Source of the DNA: Stagonosporopsis chrysanthemi
Lineage: Eukaryota > Ascomycota > Dothideomycetes > Pleosporales > Didymellaceae
Length of the DNA: 50,401 bases
NCBI GenBank assembly: GCA_022560025.1
Contig: JAFISE010000202.1
Span: forward strand, 1-50,401
Direction of reading: 5' to 3'
The position numbers and the translations under genes were made by a program. Below are positions 11,753 to 23,286 of the stretch, piece after piece. The notes under the pieces were generated by a model that saw only the letters and a list, made by a program, of their open reading frames with translations, was not told where the DNA came from and ran no database searches. The stretch's first letter is position 1. Every line of letters begins with the position of its first letter.

Positions 11753-12062
11753 TCAGAGTACACTGACCTTGTATTTGGGCTTGGGACAACCGCCATTAGC
11801 CTTTTGAAAGCACGCTAATGCTGCCGCGTTACGGCATTCGCATTGCTGATGGCGAGTCATTAGTATGATGTGCGTTTGACATCTTGGTCAAATAACTTAC
11901 ACTCTTTGCGTTCAAGAACACTGGGCATACTGGCGTCGGACAGTCGCATGGTTTTTTCAGGTTGGGTACATGTTCATGTTTTCCTCGTCGTGGATTATCT
12001 TTAGGCTTTTGAGCGAAGGCCAAAGTGACCATTGCCAGAACAATAAATCCATGAATCTTCAT
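11753..12062 (-). CDS. Small cysteine-rich secreted protein, unknown function
   Basis: Two exons on the minus strand: 11901-12062 and 11753-11845. They are separated by a 55-base intron with a GTAAGT donor, an ACTAATGAC branch site and a TCAG acceptor. The product is 84 residues: a signal peptide (MKIHGFIVLAMVTLAFA), a basic linker (KPKDNPRRGKHEH), then a cysteine-rich part reading CDCPTPVC, then QCECRNAAALACF and NGGCPKP. The seven cysteines continue across the splice junction, which supports the intron. A second donor-like GTCAGT lies just after the KPKYK codons, so the last few residues could differ. The start is the ATG at 12060-12062; upstream in-frame codons lack an ATG. I recognise the general fungal small-secreted-protein style but no named family. 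It lies inside the galactosaminogalactan cluster, divergent from uge3. A structural, adhesin-like or effector-like role is possible but not shown. Confidence 0.75.
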
Positions 12063-12869
12063 TGTCGCGTTGGAGACTGTCAAGTGCTTCTGATAAAGTG
12101 GGTGCAAAAGTGTAGAAAAATGAACAAATAACTGAGGGTTATATCCAGATGCTGAGAGAAGTTGGCCAGACTCCTCTATTTCTCCTCATTCGGTTCACTA
12201 GACGCAAGAGGGGTAGCTGAGAAGAACGTATCAGCTTGTCCAACCTTGTGATTGCGCCATTGTGCCGTACAGGATATACACCTTTCCAATACATGAGAAC
12301 CGATCCAATGTTTGTGCTCTAGGCCCATCTCATGCTTGCTTCTCGGCAGCATCGAGAGTGTAAGGACCGCATCTCAGCTCCGAGAAAAATGGTCTAAGCG
12401 GTTTTGGTCCAATGGAAGGCTCGGGAAAGCACAACCGCAGTTCGGCGAGTCCAGCTCCCTGCCCTCATGTATTGAATTCACCATGTCTAGGCTTGGACGG
12501 GTCGACTTGGGCCCCATGCTTCGTTGCGAAGGACGTTTGGTCCGGCCATGCCGTCGATTTGTTGAGGTCAAGCCAACCGCCACAGCGCCGGAGTTGTCAC
12601 AGATCGTGGTTGTCGAGAGCCAAGACATGCAAAGGATTGTTAATTTTTCACTTCTATGCAAAGCCATAGCTGCTCCACCTGTGGCCTGTAAGGCTGAGTA
12701 TATTCTAGTGACCCGTTAGCAAGGGACAGACTCGCCCACGTGTTCTAGTTGAGGGCCAGGGCAAGGGGTTCTTGGATTTGTGAATAAGAACGGCTTGGGT
12801 TCGCAAGAAAGCTGTTGCAGTTCTTGACATCGACACACTTGAACTTTTCAATCATCAGTTGAAAACACA
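12063..12869. promoter_or_regulatory. Divergent intergenic region upstream of uge3
   Basis: About 800 bases between the divergent small secreted protein gene and uge3, presumably holding both promoters. The plus-strand frame at 12312-12719 has no ATG at its start and no family features, so I leave it out. No specific site could be assigned with confidence. Confidence 0.4.
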
Positions 12870-14141
12870 ATGTATCGAACAACAAGCTCCAGTTCTTCTT
12901 TGGATTCCCTTGTCCTTGGTTCTCCGGCCAGCCAGTCGAGTCTTGAAGACATCGACACCTATCTACCAAGTCCCCTAGAAGAAAGCAATGATGGCTCGCT
13001 CGATTATGTTATGGTCGTCGGTGGGCTTGGGTATATCGGCTCACACACGGCTCTCGAACTCCTCAAGGCCAACTGCAACGTCCTCATCATTGACAATCTT
13101 GCCAATGCTTATGAGTCTGCCCTCCAGAAGATTCTAAAACTTGCGAGCGAGCACCACACGAGGAGTGGTACAAAAATGCCTTCTCTCAAGTTTTATAAAC
13201 TTGATTATCGCAGTTCGCACATGCGTACCGTCATCGGCAGATATGCAGTGCGTGATCCGTACAGCAGTCGCCTTTCGCACATTACGAGTGTGATACATTT
13301 CGCAGCACACAAATCAGTCGAGGAATCCATTTTCAACCCCCTGGATTACTACCGGAATAACGTTTGTGGCCTGGTCGACCTTCTCATCTTGCTCGAAGAC
13401 TTTGGAATCCACAATTTTGTGTTCTCTTCGTCCGCAACGGTGTACGGCCTTGAAGCGGACAAGGGCCAGCAATTACGCGAAGAGGACCTTGTGCACCACG
13501 ACGAGGAAGAAGTCGATGCACAGGGGCTCAAGACACGGCTCGTTCCCGGCGCTAGGGGACTGACTTCGCCCTACGGACGTTCCAAATACTTCTCTGAGGC
13601 AATTCTTGCGGATTTGGCCCATGCGAACCCATCCTGGCGGATCACTGCGTTGCGCTACTTCAATCCAGTTGGCTCCGAGTCGAGCGGTGTGCTCGGGGAG
13701 AATCCTCGGCATAGACCGACCAATCTATTCCCGGTCATCTCGGAGGTGCTGAACGGATCAAGGCCGGCACTACAGGTCTTTGGAGCAGATTGGGAAGGTA
13801 GCCGTGATGGCACTCCGGTCCGAGACTTCATCCACGTCGTTGATCTGGCCCTCGGTCATGTTGCTGCTTTAGCCGCAGCTGAAAATAGGCAGCATGCCTT
13901 CCGAGCATACAATCTTGGCACAGGAAAAGGCTCGACCGTCGCAGAGGTAATCGACAGCATGCAGCGGGCGTCCGGTCGCACCATCCCAGTTGAGTATGTG
14001 GGGCGGCGACCAGGAGATGTGGGCTACTGCGTGGCAGCCACGACCAGAGCAGCAACAGAGCTGAACTGGCAGACGAAACACTCGCTGCTTGAGTGCGCGG
14101 AAGACACGTGGCGTTGCTTAGAAGGGTCGGTCGTTGAATGA
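12870..14141 (+). CDS. uge3: Uge3-like UDP-glucose/UDP-GlcNAc 4-epimerase
   Basis: Single-exon gene of 423 residues. The Rossmann NAD-binding motif GGLGYIGSH is at residues 51-59. The usual short-chain dehydrogenase/epimerase blocks follow: HFAAHKSVEES, VFSSSATVYG, SPYGRSKYFSE (the Tyr-x3-Lys catalytic pair), RYFNPVGS and RDFIHVVDLALGHV. Epimerases of this type interconvert UDP-Glc/UDP-Gal, and in the GAG pathway also UDP-GlcNAc/UDP-GalNAc, in the cytosol, supplying both sugars for galactosaminogalactan. The N-terminus carries about 45 extra serine-rich residues ahead of the fold. A second ATG (Met48) lies directly before it, so the true start could be internal. Placement 750 bases upstream of gtb3 in the same direction fits a pathway cluster. 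The family is certain; assignment as the Uge3 paralogue rests on context. Confidence 0.9.
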   Translation: MYRTTSSSSSLDSLVLGSPASQSSLEDIDTYLPSPLEESNDGSLDYVMVVGGLGYIGSHTALELLKANCNVLIIDNLANAYESALQKILKLASEHHTRSGTKMPSLKFYKLDYRSSHMRTVIGRYAVRDPYSSRLSHITSVIHFAAHKSVEESIFNPLDYYRNNVCGLVDLLILLEDFGIHNFVFSSSATVYGLEADKGQQLREEDLVHHDEEEVDAQGLKTRLVPGARGLTSPYGRSKYFSEAILADLAHANPSWRITALRYFNPVGSESSGVLGENPRHRPTNLFPVISEVLNGSRPALQVFGADWEGSRDGTPVRDFIHVVDLALGHVAALAAAENRQHAFRAYNLGTGKGSTVAEVIDSMQRASGRTIPVEYVGRRPGDVGYCVAATTRAATELNWQTKHSLLECAEDTWRCLEGSVVE

Positions 14142-14892
14142 AATAGGCAACTGGTGTGACTTGAGCAGGCAACAGAGTATTGTGTGGCTTCTTAACGACC
14201 GGGGTGCGCAGTTTAGTAATGCACTGGCTTATCTACTTTCCTAAAATTGTTTGGATGACCTTAAAAAAGTGACTCTAAAGCCATTGACCAGTTCCTCGGG
14301 AGAAAGGTAGTGCCGTTGCGCGGCGTGACCCCACATGGCTAGGACAAGGGCGGGGTAGCCGTAATAGCTTGGCGCAGAGAAACTGGCGGAAAACGACAAG
14401 CGAGCTTGGCGAAAATGAGGCTGCTCCAGCCCTGGCCTTCAATACTGTTCAGCTATCTTGGCAGTACTGGGCCATCCCTGTTATTTTTTAGTGGGGAAGG
14501 AGGATGGGCGCTTGTACTGCTTGGCATCCAGCAGACGGAAACACCCTACGCGTAACGCATCAGCCTCCCCTAGCGTGACAACACACGTGCATGTTTAAGG
14601 GATACTGGCCTTTAGCGAGCTTGGACAGATGCACGTGGCATGTAGTTTGATTGTGAGCTGAAGATCGTCTCGACCCAAGCTTTAACTCAGCGCGGCAAGA
14701 ACCTTTGTGGCGTGTGCATTCCACAGTTTGTAGATTCTGGAAGCTCACTGCGACTGTCAATGTATTCAGCCGGGCGCACTTGCAAGTAGACTCGCCATCA
14801 TACAGACATACCATATCCTGGAGGACCATCTCCACCCCCATGGTGGCCACTTGATACTCCAAAGGCTCGTCTTGACATCTCCAGTCTCAGCG
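14142..14892. promoter_or_regulatory. Intergenic region between uge3 and gtb3
   Basis: About 750 bases with no supported gene. The overlapping minus-strand frames at 14560-14954 show no family features. It presumably contains the uge3 terminator and the gtb3 promoter. The frame of gtb3 stays open upstream to 14851 but has its first in-frame ATG at 14893. Confidence 0.4.
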
Positions 14893-17800
14893 ATGGCCTC
14901 CTTCCAACAATCCTCGATTGGAAGCCCCGACATCGACCCTGGCTCCAGATTCATTCATTTCCCAAAACCTCCTGTCGTTTCCCACATCTTAGGACAAGAA
15001 TGGCGGCATTTAGCTCTGCTACTGCTTGGCGCCTGTGCTGTCCTCGCGGGGTGTGTGTTGCAGTTCGTCTTGATGCTTCGGAGCAGACAGGATTGGACCA
15101 AAAACATGGGGTTGGCACCTTTGCAATGGTTTCAGCACGTACGAACGGCGTTCAAAGCTCGATATCGACGACGGAAAGCACAGCAACCTCTCGAAGTGGA
15201 TTCAAACCGACCCATCGATCCCATTTTCCATGAAAAGGCTCCATCTAATTTGCCTAAAGTCCGATCTTTTTGCATTACCACACCGGGTCAGTGCCATTCC
15301 AGCGGATGCGACCTGCACATAAAGCCCGACTGCGGCAAAGAATATCAGAAATTTGTGCTTAATGGACGAGTCACTGGACAGAACGATCCAGACGGAGCGA
15401 ACTCAGCGTCTGTAGCCCTGTCAAGGAGCGTTTCCCCAGTCGCAACTGTTCTTGGGTCTTTTGAACTAGAATGCCTCAAGAATGAAGCCGATTTACAAGG
15501 CGGGCTCCAGGCAGTTGCTTCTACTTTGAACAAGTGGCGCCTTGAGGGAGGGTTCGCCGGCTTCGTCATTCGTTGCGGTCAGTATGATGATCCCGTCACA
15601 GTGAGCAACCTTCTCCTGGAACTGCGCCGCTATAGCGGTCTACTGGGTCTCCGCACACACGCCGACTCAAACATCTGGGAAAACCTTGATTTTGGTTTTC
15701 TTGACGGAGTTCTGCTCGAGAACGCCTGCGTACTTCCCAGCGGCGAACCGCGTGACTTCTTTCGAGCATCACGCGTCCGGGAATGCGCCGCTTATTGTAA
15801 ACAACAACGCATCAATCGACCAGAATTCTTCTTTGGTTTCATTGAGGCTTGGAAAAACGACCCTTCAGCTGCTACCTTGAGACGCGCATATAAGCTGGCG
15901 GACTTTTTCGGAGCAGTCGTCCTGGCCATGCCAGACGACTTGTCAACTAACGGAGCACCTACAAAGGGAATCCCTCTTAGCGGATTTGACTGGTTGAAGA
16001 AACCAGACGTGGTCTGGCTGCAAAAAACATGGGCGAGCCATACTGAGTTTCTCTTGACTGATGGACCGGATCGCACACCTTTTCACCTGGACGTATCGTG
16101 CATGTTAGATGCTCTCCCCGCCGCAGATCGCCTGTTGGCAGCACAGCCTCTTCATCATAATCCAGAGGCATTGGCAGCGACTTCGTACTCGCCGCACCTG
16201 GTACCTCCTTCTGTCCCAAACTCACCCTCTCGGGTAGACATATGGCACTTCGCGAGTTGTGGGACCAAGCTTTGTCCCATAGGCTGCTTCAGTTTGCGGC
16301 AAGAGATTGTGGAAAGCCAATACAACGCGATTCTTACTATACAAAAGAGTCTAAAGCACAATCAGCTTCTTCGCACCTATGGCGAGGCTGATAATCTCCG
16401 TGTTCGCGACTCCCTATCTGTGCTTTCCAGTCGTTCCTCTTACCCTGAGCTCGTACAAAGCCTACTAGAAGGTCTGGCAAATCAGAACATTCGGATCTTT
16501 GCGGGCCTGGACAGCGGTTTCACTCTTCCTGATGAGGGCGGTCACTTATGGGCCGTGGCAGACACTGCTCCAGACAAATCCAGGTCTCTACTCGATATTC
16601 ACATCTCCCTCAAAGCCGCTAATGATGTGTCGACAATCTGGCATACCTTCCTAGCCTATAACGGCGTGCCACGTCTCAAGAGGTATGAAGAGGAACTCTT
16701 GCTCGACTTGTCGCCTGGAACCAAAACGGAAAAAAAGCTCCCACTCAGCATTATCAAAGATCTTAAAGAGAGTTCTGAATCAGAACTTCTTTATCTGGTC
16801 GAGCAGATCATGGTTTCCGAGTGTAAACACCCTTTCAACCGCGCGATCTTGGAGGTGGCTGAACGCTACCTGATCCAGGACGTGACCGGCCGCGCATGGA
16901 GCGCCCTTCACTCCAGGGCGTGTCTCGATGACTCAGTCAGTATCCAATCACTGTTAAAACAGAGGATTGGGTATTTCACAAACCTGGGAGTGACAATGCT
17001 ACCTACCGTGGAGAATCTTGTAAGATTGCATGAGATGCTCCGACAAAAATTGCAAACAGCGTTACGGACATGCGACAGAGCTACCTTGGACATGCTGACC
17101 AATCCCTTACTTGTAACTTATGGCCATGCCGGTCCGGAAAATGCTCTCTCACCTTCCGTTGATTTGTACGGTCTCATCTTCTTCTCTGTGCTACGAAGGC
17201 TCGCATTCGAGAACGTATATCTTGAGACAACCGACCGGTGCCCCCTATTTCTATTGCAGCCAGATCAAGCAGGTGTCTTCGCAGAGCTCTGGGTCCTCGG
17301 ATCGCAATGTGAGATCTACTTCGGAGTCTCGCCTCGCACATTGGGAGAAATTGCATACAACAAGTATGAGTTATTCCTCAGCCACAACCCGCCCCCCGAG
17401 AATGCTTGGGATGGCAAGGAGGTACTCACTGCTTACTCTGTGCCTGAGATATCGGGCAGCGCAACATCTACAGTATTAACTTCTCCACCGAAAGGAATGT
17501 TCAGCACGTTCAACGCCAAGAGCTCCAGCCAACGAAAGCGACTTGAAAGGTGTCGGGACGGAGCGACTGCTGCTGGGGCTCTATCAATATTCTGCTTCCC
17601 TGCTATCATCGATGTCATGCTCCTCACCTTCCTTGGCCGCGGGCTCTATTTGACGGCCTTCATGGATGATGAGTTCAAGACAATGGCAGATTACGCCATT
17701 ATGACCGCTCTTATCATGACAGGGGGTATCACAGGCTTGGTCGGTAGTACCGGCGGCTTTTACTTGTTCAATGTAAGTAATCGTCCCGCACAAGTGTTGG

Positions 17801-20800
17801 TTCCTTCAGCATCACGCTAAATTGTTACAGTCTGCTTTTGACAACCTGGCGCATTTCATGGTCCAACGATTTTCAGCAAGTATGATGCTGACAGCGGCTG
17901 TCGCATTTTGCGGCCTGATTGCGTTTGGTATCAAGTTTTCTTGGTTACAGGGCTTGATCTACGTCTTGTATCTGTTTCCACTTTCAGTATTTCTGACCAT
18001 CTTAGGTAAGTTGACCATCTCACACTGTCATACAGCCCTGCAGCCTTCTGATGCCCCACCATGGCTGCATTTTCGAGTTAAAAATAATGTTGCAATTAGG
18101 AATCTTCGCGACAATGCACCGAAAAGGCTCATTCCTGCCTTCTGGACGCATCGAAATGTGGAAATTCGTGCCGATCCTTTTCATCTCACCTGTGCTGACA
18201 ACATTTGTGCCTCACTGGGACCTTCCAATCTACCTTACGGTCATTTACGCATTTACGTTTGGTCTTCTTACTGCATTTCGTCGTCTATGCCACGAGTGGA
18301 CAAGTTGGCACCTTAGGATACCATCGATTACTGAGAAGAAGATGATTCAATGGTTCCAGGACAAATTCCCCAACCAGTTCGATGTGGCAGACGTCAAACT
18401 AGTGACAGCAGCCCGCATTGCCCTCACGGCAGAAGTCTACAAAATCGAGGAATCGAATCCGTTCTGGAATCTATGGAACCGCAGTGGTCAGGTTGACGAG
18501 TTTGTGGAGCCCATCGCGCGCAATCTGCGACTGACAGAATTCCTCCTCGCCACTCATTCTGGTAGTCAGGAGCTCCCAGAGCTTTTCAGTTCGTCTTGGT
18601 TTGTCCAATGCGAACTCGCTCTAAATAATAAGACACAGATAATGCGGGGACTTAGAGAGCACAGCACTTTCATCCATTATCGATACTCACGCTACGATGT
18701 AAGGAGTTACCGAAGACGTGAAGATTGTCTGAAGTATTAACAATTATAGATTGGTCAAAATGTCGGGCTCTTTCTTCTTGCGCTGCTCGACCGCCTCATC
18801 TCAACAGTCATGTCTGCCCGCCTACCTGTAGTACACACATTCACATCCAACTCGACAAGGTATGCGATTGGGTTTGCATTGTTGCACTTCCTCTGCGGAG
18901 CTGTAGCTGTCGATGTAGTGCTGCAAAAGCAATGGGGTTTCGAGCCAAGTTCCTACAAGAAAAAACTGCGCGACTTGAACGAGGTTGACCAAGCATCTAA
19001 GAACAACGAAATGTTAGTGCAAGATTTAACATTGCCGGAAATTGGTACTTACATTCTACAGGCAGCACCGAGAACGTTATACAAATGCTCTCGCACATCT
19101 TATGAGCTTGCTACTGATGATATTTGGAACATGCACCATATTTCACTGCCTCCTAATCAGCGAGTATACCACATCGATCCTCTTCTTCTCGTATGTGTCT
19201 AGCTACACAGCTGTTCTCCTCTGTCAGGTATGTTTTCTTTTCTCTTGAAATTGCTTGTCAATGGCCTTGACTGATGGGACAAAGTTCAATCGATGCTTTA
19301 CAAGAAGCCATCGGCTTCATGTGATCCTGGTTCTGATCTGTTGCGTTATGGGTTTTATCATCGGGTGTGTGCTTCGAGCCATACCTTTCACAGCGAGCTT
19401 CCGCTACAACTTCGTTATCGGTCAAAACGTCGCGGCGATTGGCGCCGTGATTGCAACTGGGATCTTAACCAGAAACGTCTACAAGTCCTCTCCTCAAGCG
19501 CGCATCGAAGATAGACCAGATGCGACCCCGAAAAGCGTACCAAATCTGGGCGAAGCAGCGGTTCAAGCTAGTACTGCATTATCACAGATTGTTGAGGACG
19601 AAGCATCGTGTGCGCACATTCATAAAGCCCATCGCCAATTCCTCGAGAATGCATGTCTTGGAGTACATGTTGATACGACTTGGCACACGCTTCCGGAAGA
19701 TGTACGCCGTTTTCTTTTATCCCGAGTTTCCGGGAGGCCGGTGGTGGTAACAGATGCGGTTCATGTGTGGTTATCGGGAAACCAGGGTACGAATGCGACG
19801 CGGTGCTTGGACAGTACTCCTCAGCATCACCAGCATCACCATCTCACTACTGGATCCACGGATGCAACCGATGCTCCAGATGCCCCATCCTCGCAATGTC
19901 AAAAGCTCATAGAGTCTGAGCTTACTTCAGACTGTGCTCGAGAAGTCACGACACGAAGGCATTCTCTAGTGCAGATGCTAACGCAAGGCATCGATGATGT
20001 TGTCCAGTGGATAGTTGTCATTACAGGGGCTGCTCACGATTGCCCGAGAGAACTCTGGTACAGGTTGAACAGCAGCAGACTCGAAAAATTTATCCTTTGG
20101 ATCCTACTCAAATTCTGGAAGTTGTGCTGGTGGTCCAGAAATTTCCACACCTATGCTCTTCTGATAGCGGGCAACGAGCCCGCATCCTCCCTTGTCGACC
20201 TGGCAAACCGTGGAGCACGCAGAACTCTTCGCGGAAACCTCATCATTGTAGACCGCCCCAGGGAAAAACAAACTGGTTTCATTGCAAGGAGTCACGCGAA
20301 CCTACTGGGCGTGATGGTTTACCAAGGTCTATACGAGGAGATTCCCAAGCGCCAATCTCCGATAGCCGTTGCGTTCTATGACGAGAGGAACCGCTTGTAC
20401 CGCCGCCAGGAGTGCCTAGATGGCCTGGAAAAGATCTACCACTACGACGATAAAAGTGCGAGGAGATGGCCGATTTCGAAGACCACCATACACGCTGAAA
20501 GAAAACTGGAAACACAATACGACGCATTTGGTCGTCCAGTCAGCGGTCAGCAACTCCGCAACGGAATCGTTTTCGACTACGAGTACCGGTACAAGCACAG
20601 AAGCGTTGGAGAATCTGACCTTGTCTGTGCAACATACAAAAGCACAGACAGTACCTTCCCTGCTTTGCTCACGGTCTACTGGTGTGTCCGCCCCACAGTA
20701 ACGTCAGACAGGATAGATCGATGGATACCATCGAACAAAGTTCAAGTTGTCCAGGCTGCGTTCTTCTCCGGACAGACCTATGAGGTCCGCTGGATCTACA

Positions 20801-23286
20801 AGCATGCCCAAGGCGCCGACATCGAAGCCAGTGTTTACCACGAGGAAGTGCTTCGACCCTGCTTCCCGCCAGCAGAAATCATGGAAGATGAATTTGGTTT
20901 GCTTGAGAAACCAAAGAAATTCTGTTTTGATGATGAAGATCTTCTAATCTATCATTCGTCAACATCGCTCGAGAAGATGGTGCCCTCCGATAGAGGATAT
21001 CTTGCCAAAGCATTTAACGCAGTAGTGACAAGCTGGCCCTTGAACTACTTGCGTCTGCGGGAGGTAGTCTCCTACCATAAATTGTCCTCCTCTGCTCTAC
21101 GAACCGCCCTTTGGAACTCTTGGCAAAAGGCTCCGTACATCGACGCACTCACAGCATCCTTTGTGGACGAGCTTATACTGCGAAGGGAGCCGCTCCTAAG
21201 AGAGTACTGGCAGCTTCGAGACTCTGGTTTTCTGAGGCGAGCCGCCGAGGTGCTGGACCAAGATTTGGAACAGATCGTCTCAGCAATCGAACCCACATAC
21301 GAATCCTCTTCGAAGTGCCCGCTGATCATCAAGCCTGCTGATCTTTTCATCATGGGCCTCGGCAAAGATGCAAATCAGATGACGTCGCGTCTAGATTATG
21401 CATACAGCGACACCGAAACAGCCACTTCTGTAATATTCTCCGATAACGGTTGCTGGCCGGACAGCCCTGGCGGTGTGTCGAACTGCCGCCGTGACTTGGT
21501 CAACGGACACAAAACCATTAAAGGGCATTGTTTAGCAGAGTCCGCGAACGACTTCGGGGTCCCGCGTTATCAAATTGAGCGTAACATCGCGAGCATGAAG
21601 GTTCTTCCGCTTTGGGGGCTAGACTCTAAGACAGCATATCACGGAGTCCTAGACAACCTTCTACAAACCCAAGTGGACGACAAAATCTCCCAGACTTCAC
21701 TGGAAGGCGACATCAAGCAGATCTTCATTCCGCTTCTGCGCGACTTTGTTCGGGGCGCACGTTTGAAGCGCTACACTCGAAACGATCTGGTCATTTGCAG
21801 CAATGTGTTTCTCAAGATGAACAACTATTTCGAAACATGCGACTTCAACAAGACCTGGCAAAGCCGTCACGTGCGCGAAGCCTGGGTAGAAGCATGGCTT
21901 GTCGAGCATGATGATCCTCTCATTTGGAGTTTCCGGGACCAGCCGTCAATCCTACATCCGTCCCTGAGCGACTTCCAAGAGGCTCTCAATCTGTATATTG
22001 CCTACTTCTTCATCTACTCAGTTGAACTGCCATCGCCATGCCCGACTGTATTTCAAACCACAAACCACGGCATTGGCAGCTTATATGGAATGCTGTTGAA
22101 GCATCGGCGAGGGACAACTTGGGGCCTTTGGGATCATGCCATTCTCTGGAGGGAGACTTGCCTCAACATCAGCCCTGCACAGTGTCTGTTGCCATTGTCG
22201 GTACAGTCAATGCTGATTGCGGGAATCAAACTCTCATGCCACCTGGCATATACTCACGTGGACATAATTCTTCCCTGTACCTCGGTCTTCAATCCTGATT
22301 GGGAGCAGGACCTCGGGACTGATCAAGGTCTCCGAGGTAGTAAGAAGGTCTTTGCGAGGAAGATCGACCCTATCGTTAATGGCATTGGTAACATGGACAA
22401 TTTCGAACCTATCACGGAGCTCCGCAGCAAATTCCCTACGACCGTTATGTTATCCAACGTACAGTTCATCAAAGATGTCAAGACTGCAGTACTCGCTGCA
22501 GATGTCATTGTTAACAGGTACGGCTTCAAGGACTATCGGCTTGTGGTCTACGGTGCCCAAGATCGCCAGCCGAGTTACGTGCTTGAAACGGTTCAGCTGA
22601 TCAACACCCGCGGCCTTGCCAGCAACGTAACCCTGGCCGGATTCGGCAGTCCCAAAGAGGTCTTCAAGGACGCGTGGCTCTTTGTCAATTCCTCACTGTC
22701 AGAGGGCCTTCCGCTCGCGATTGGCGAGGCGGCGTTGTCAGGTGTGCCAATCGTGGCCACAGAGGTCGGGGCGACATCTCTAGTGCTCACTGACCCTGAT
22801 GATATGAAGAAGCTCTACGGTGAGGTTGTACCGCCAAACGATCCGGAGTCACTAGCAAGGGCCCAGCTTAGCATCCTTGCAATGATGGGTCCGTGGGCAG
22901 ACTATACCCAAACAGCAGAACCTGCACCTTTGCCCTACACCTTTACTGCAGAAGATGTAACCAGAATCACACAACGCATGTACGAAAAAACCGATGACCG
23001 AAGACAACTTGGATTGAAGCTCCGAGACGTTGTCCTGCGCAGCTTCCACGGTCATCGATATCTGCGTGAGCATGAGCAGATGTTTTGGATTCAACGACGA
23101 AGAGCCGAGATCCGACGCTCTACCTCTAAGGGAGAGCTTCATCCACCAACAAGTGAGGTGTATGGACAGAACAACTTGTTCAAGTACAACGATAAGACAG
23201 ATAGTTTAAGATCAGCCGAGACACGATGGCAGTTGTTCAAACAAAAGAAGCAAAAAGGAGAGCAGGAAGCTCTGCATAATGTTTAG
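14893..23286 (+). CDS. gtb3: Gtb3-like multidomain membrane glycosyltransferase (galactosaminogalactan synthase/exporter)
   Basis: Six exons: 14893-17772, 17831-18005, 18100-18698, 18750-19012, 19062-19227 and 19285-23286. The five introns are 58, 94, 51, 49 and 57 bases with GT-AG ends. The joined frame is 8,085 bases, 2,694 residues, and every junction keeps frame. Visible parts in order: a membrane span at residues 39-62; a soluble region at about 190-330 resembling a TIM-barrel hydrolase-like domain; several membrane helices from about 905 through 1420, mostly encoded by the small exons; a middle region with a YDAFGRPV...YEYRY stretch at about 1772; and a C-terminal GT4-type glycosyltransferase domain whose SEGLPLAIGEAALSG motif begins near residue 2500 and carries the E-x7-E pair of retaining GT4 enzymes. 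Gtb3 is the proposed polymerase and exporter of galactosaminogalactan, a counterpart of bacterial Pel machinery. The intron 17773-17830 acceptor is clear; the 94-base intron could use an earlier acceptor, but that breaks frame. The gene ends at the edge of the AT-rich block. Confidence 0.88.

Noticed and set aside
12312..12719. Plus-strand frame of 135 codons upstream of uge3
   Set aside because: It starts at a non-ATG codon, overlaps a minus-strand frame of similar length and has no domain. Better read as the uge3 promoter region.
18006..18060. Shorter alternative second intron of gtb3 ending at one of the earlier AG sites (after CATACAG or CTGCAG)
   Set aside because: These acceptors do not join in frame to the downstream membrane segment, whereas the acceptor at 18099 gives TILG-IFATMHRKG and a continuous frame.
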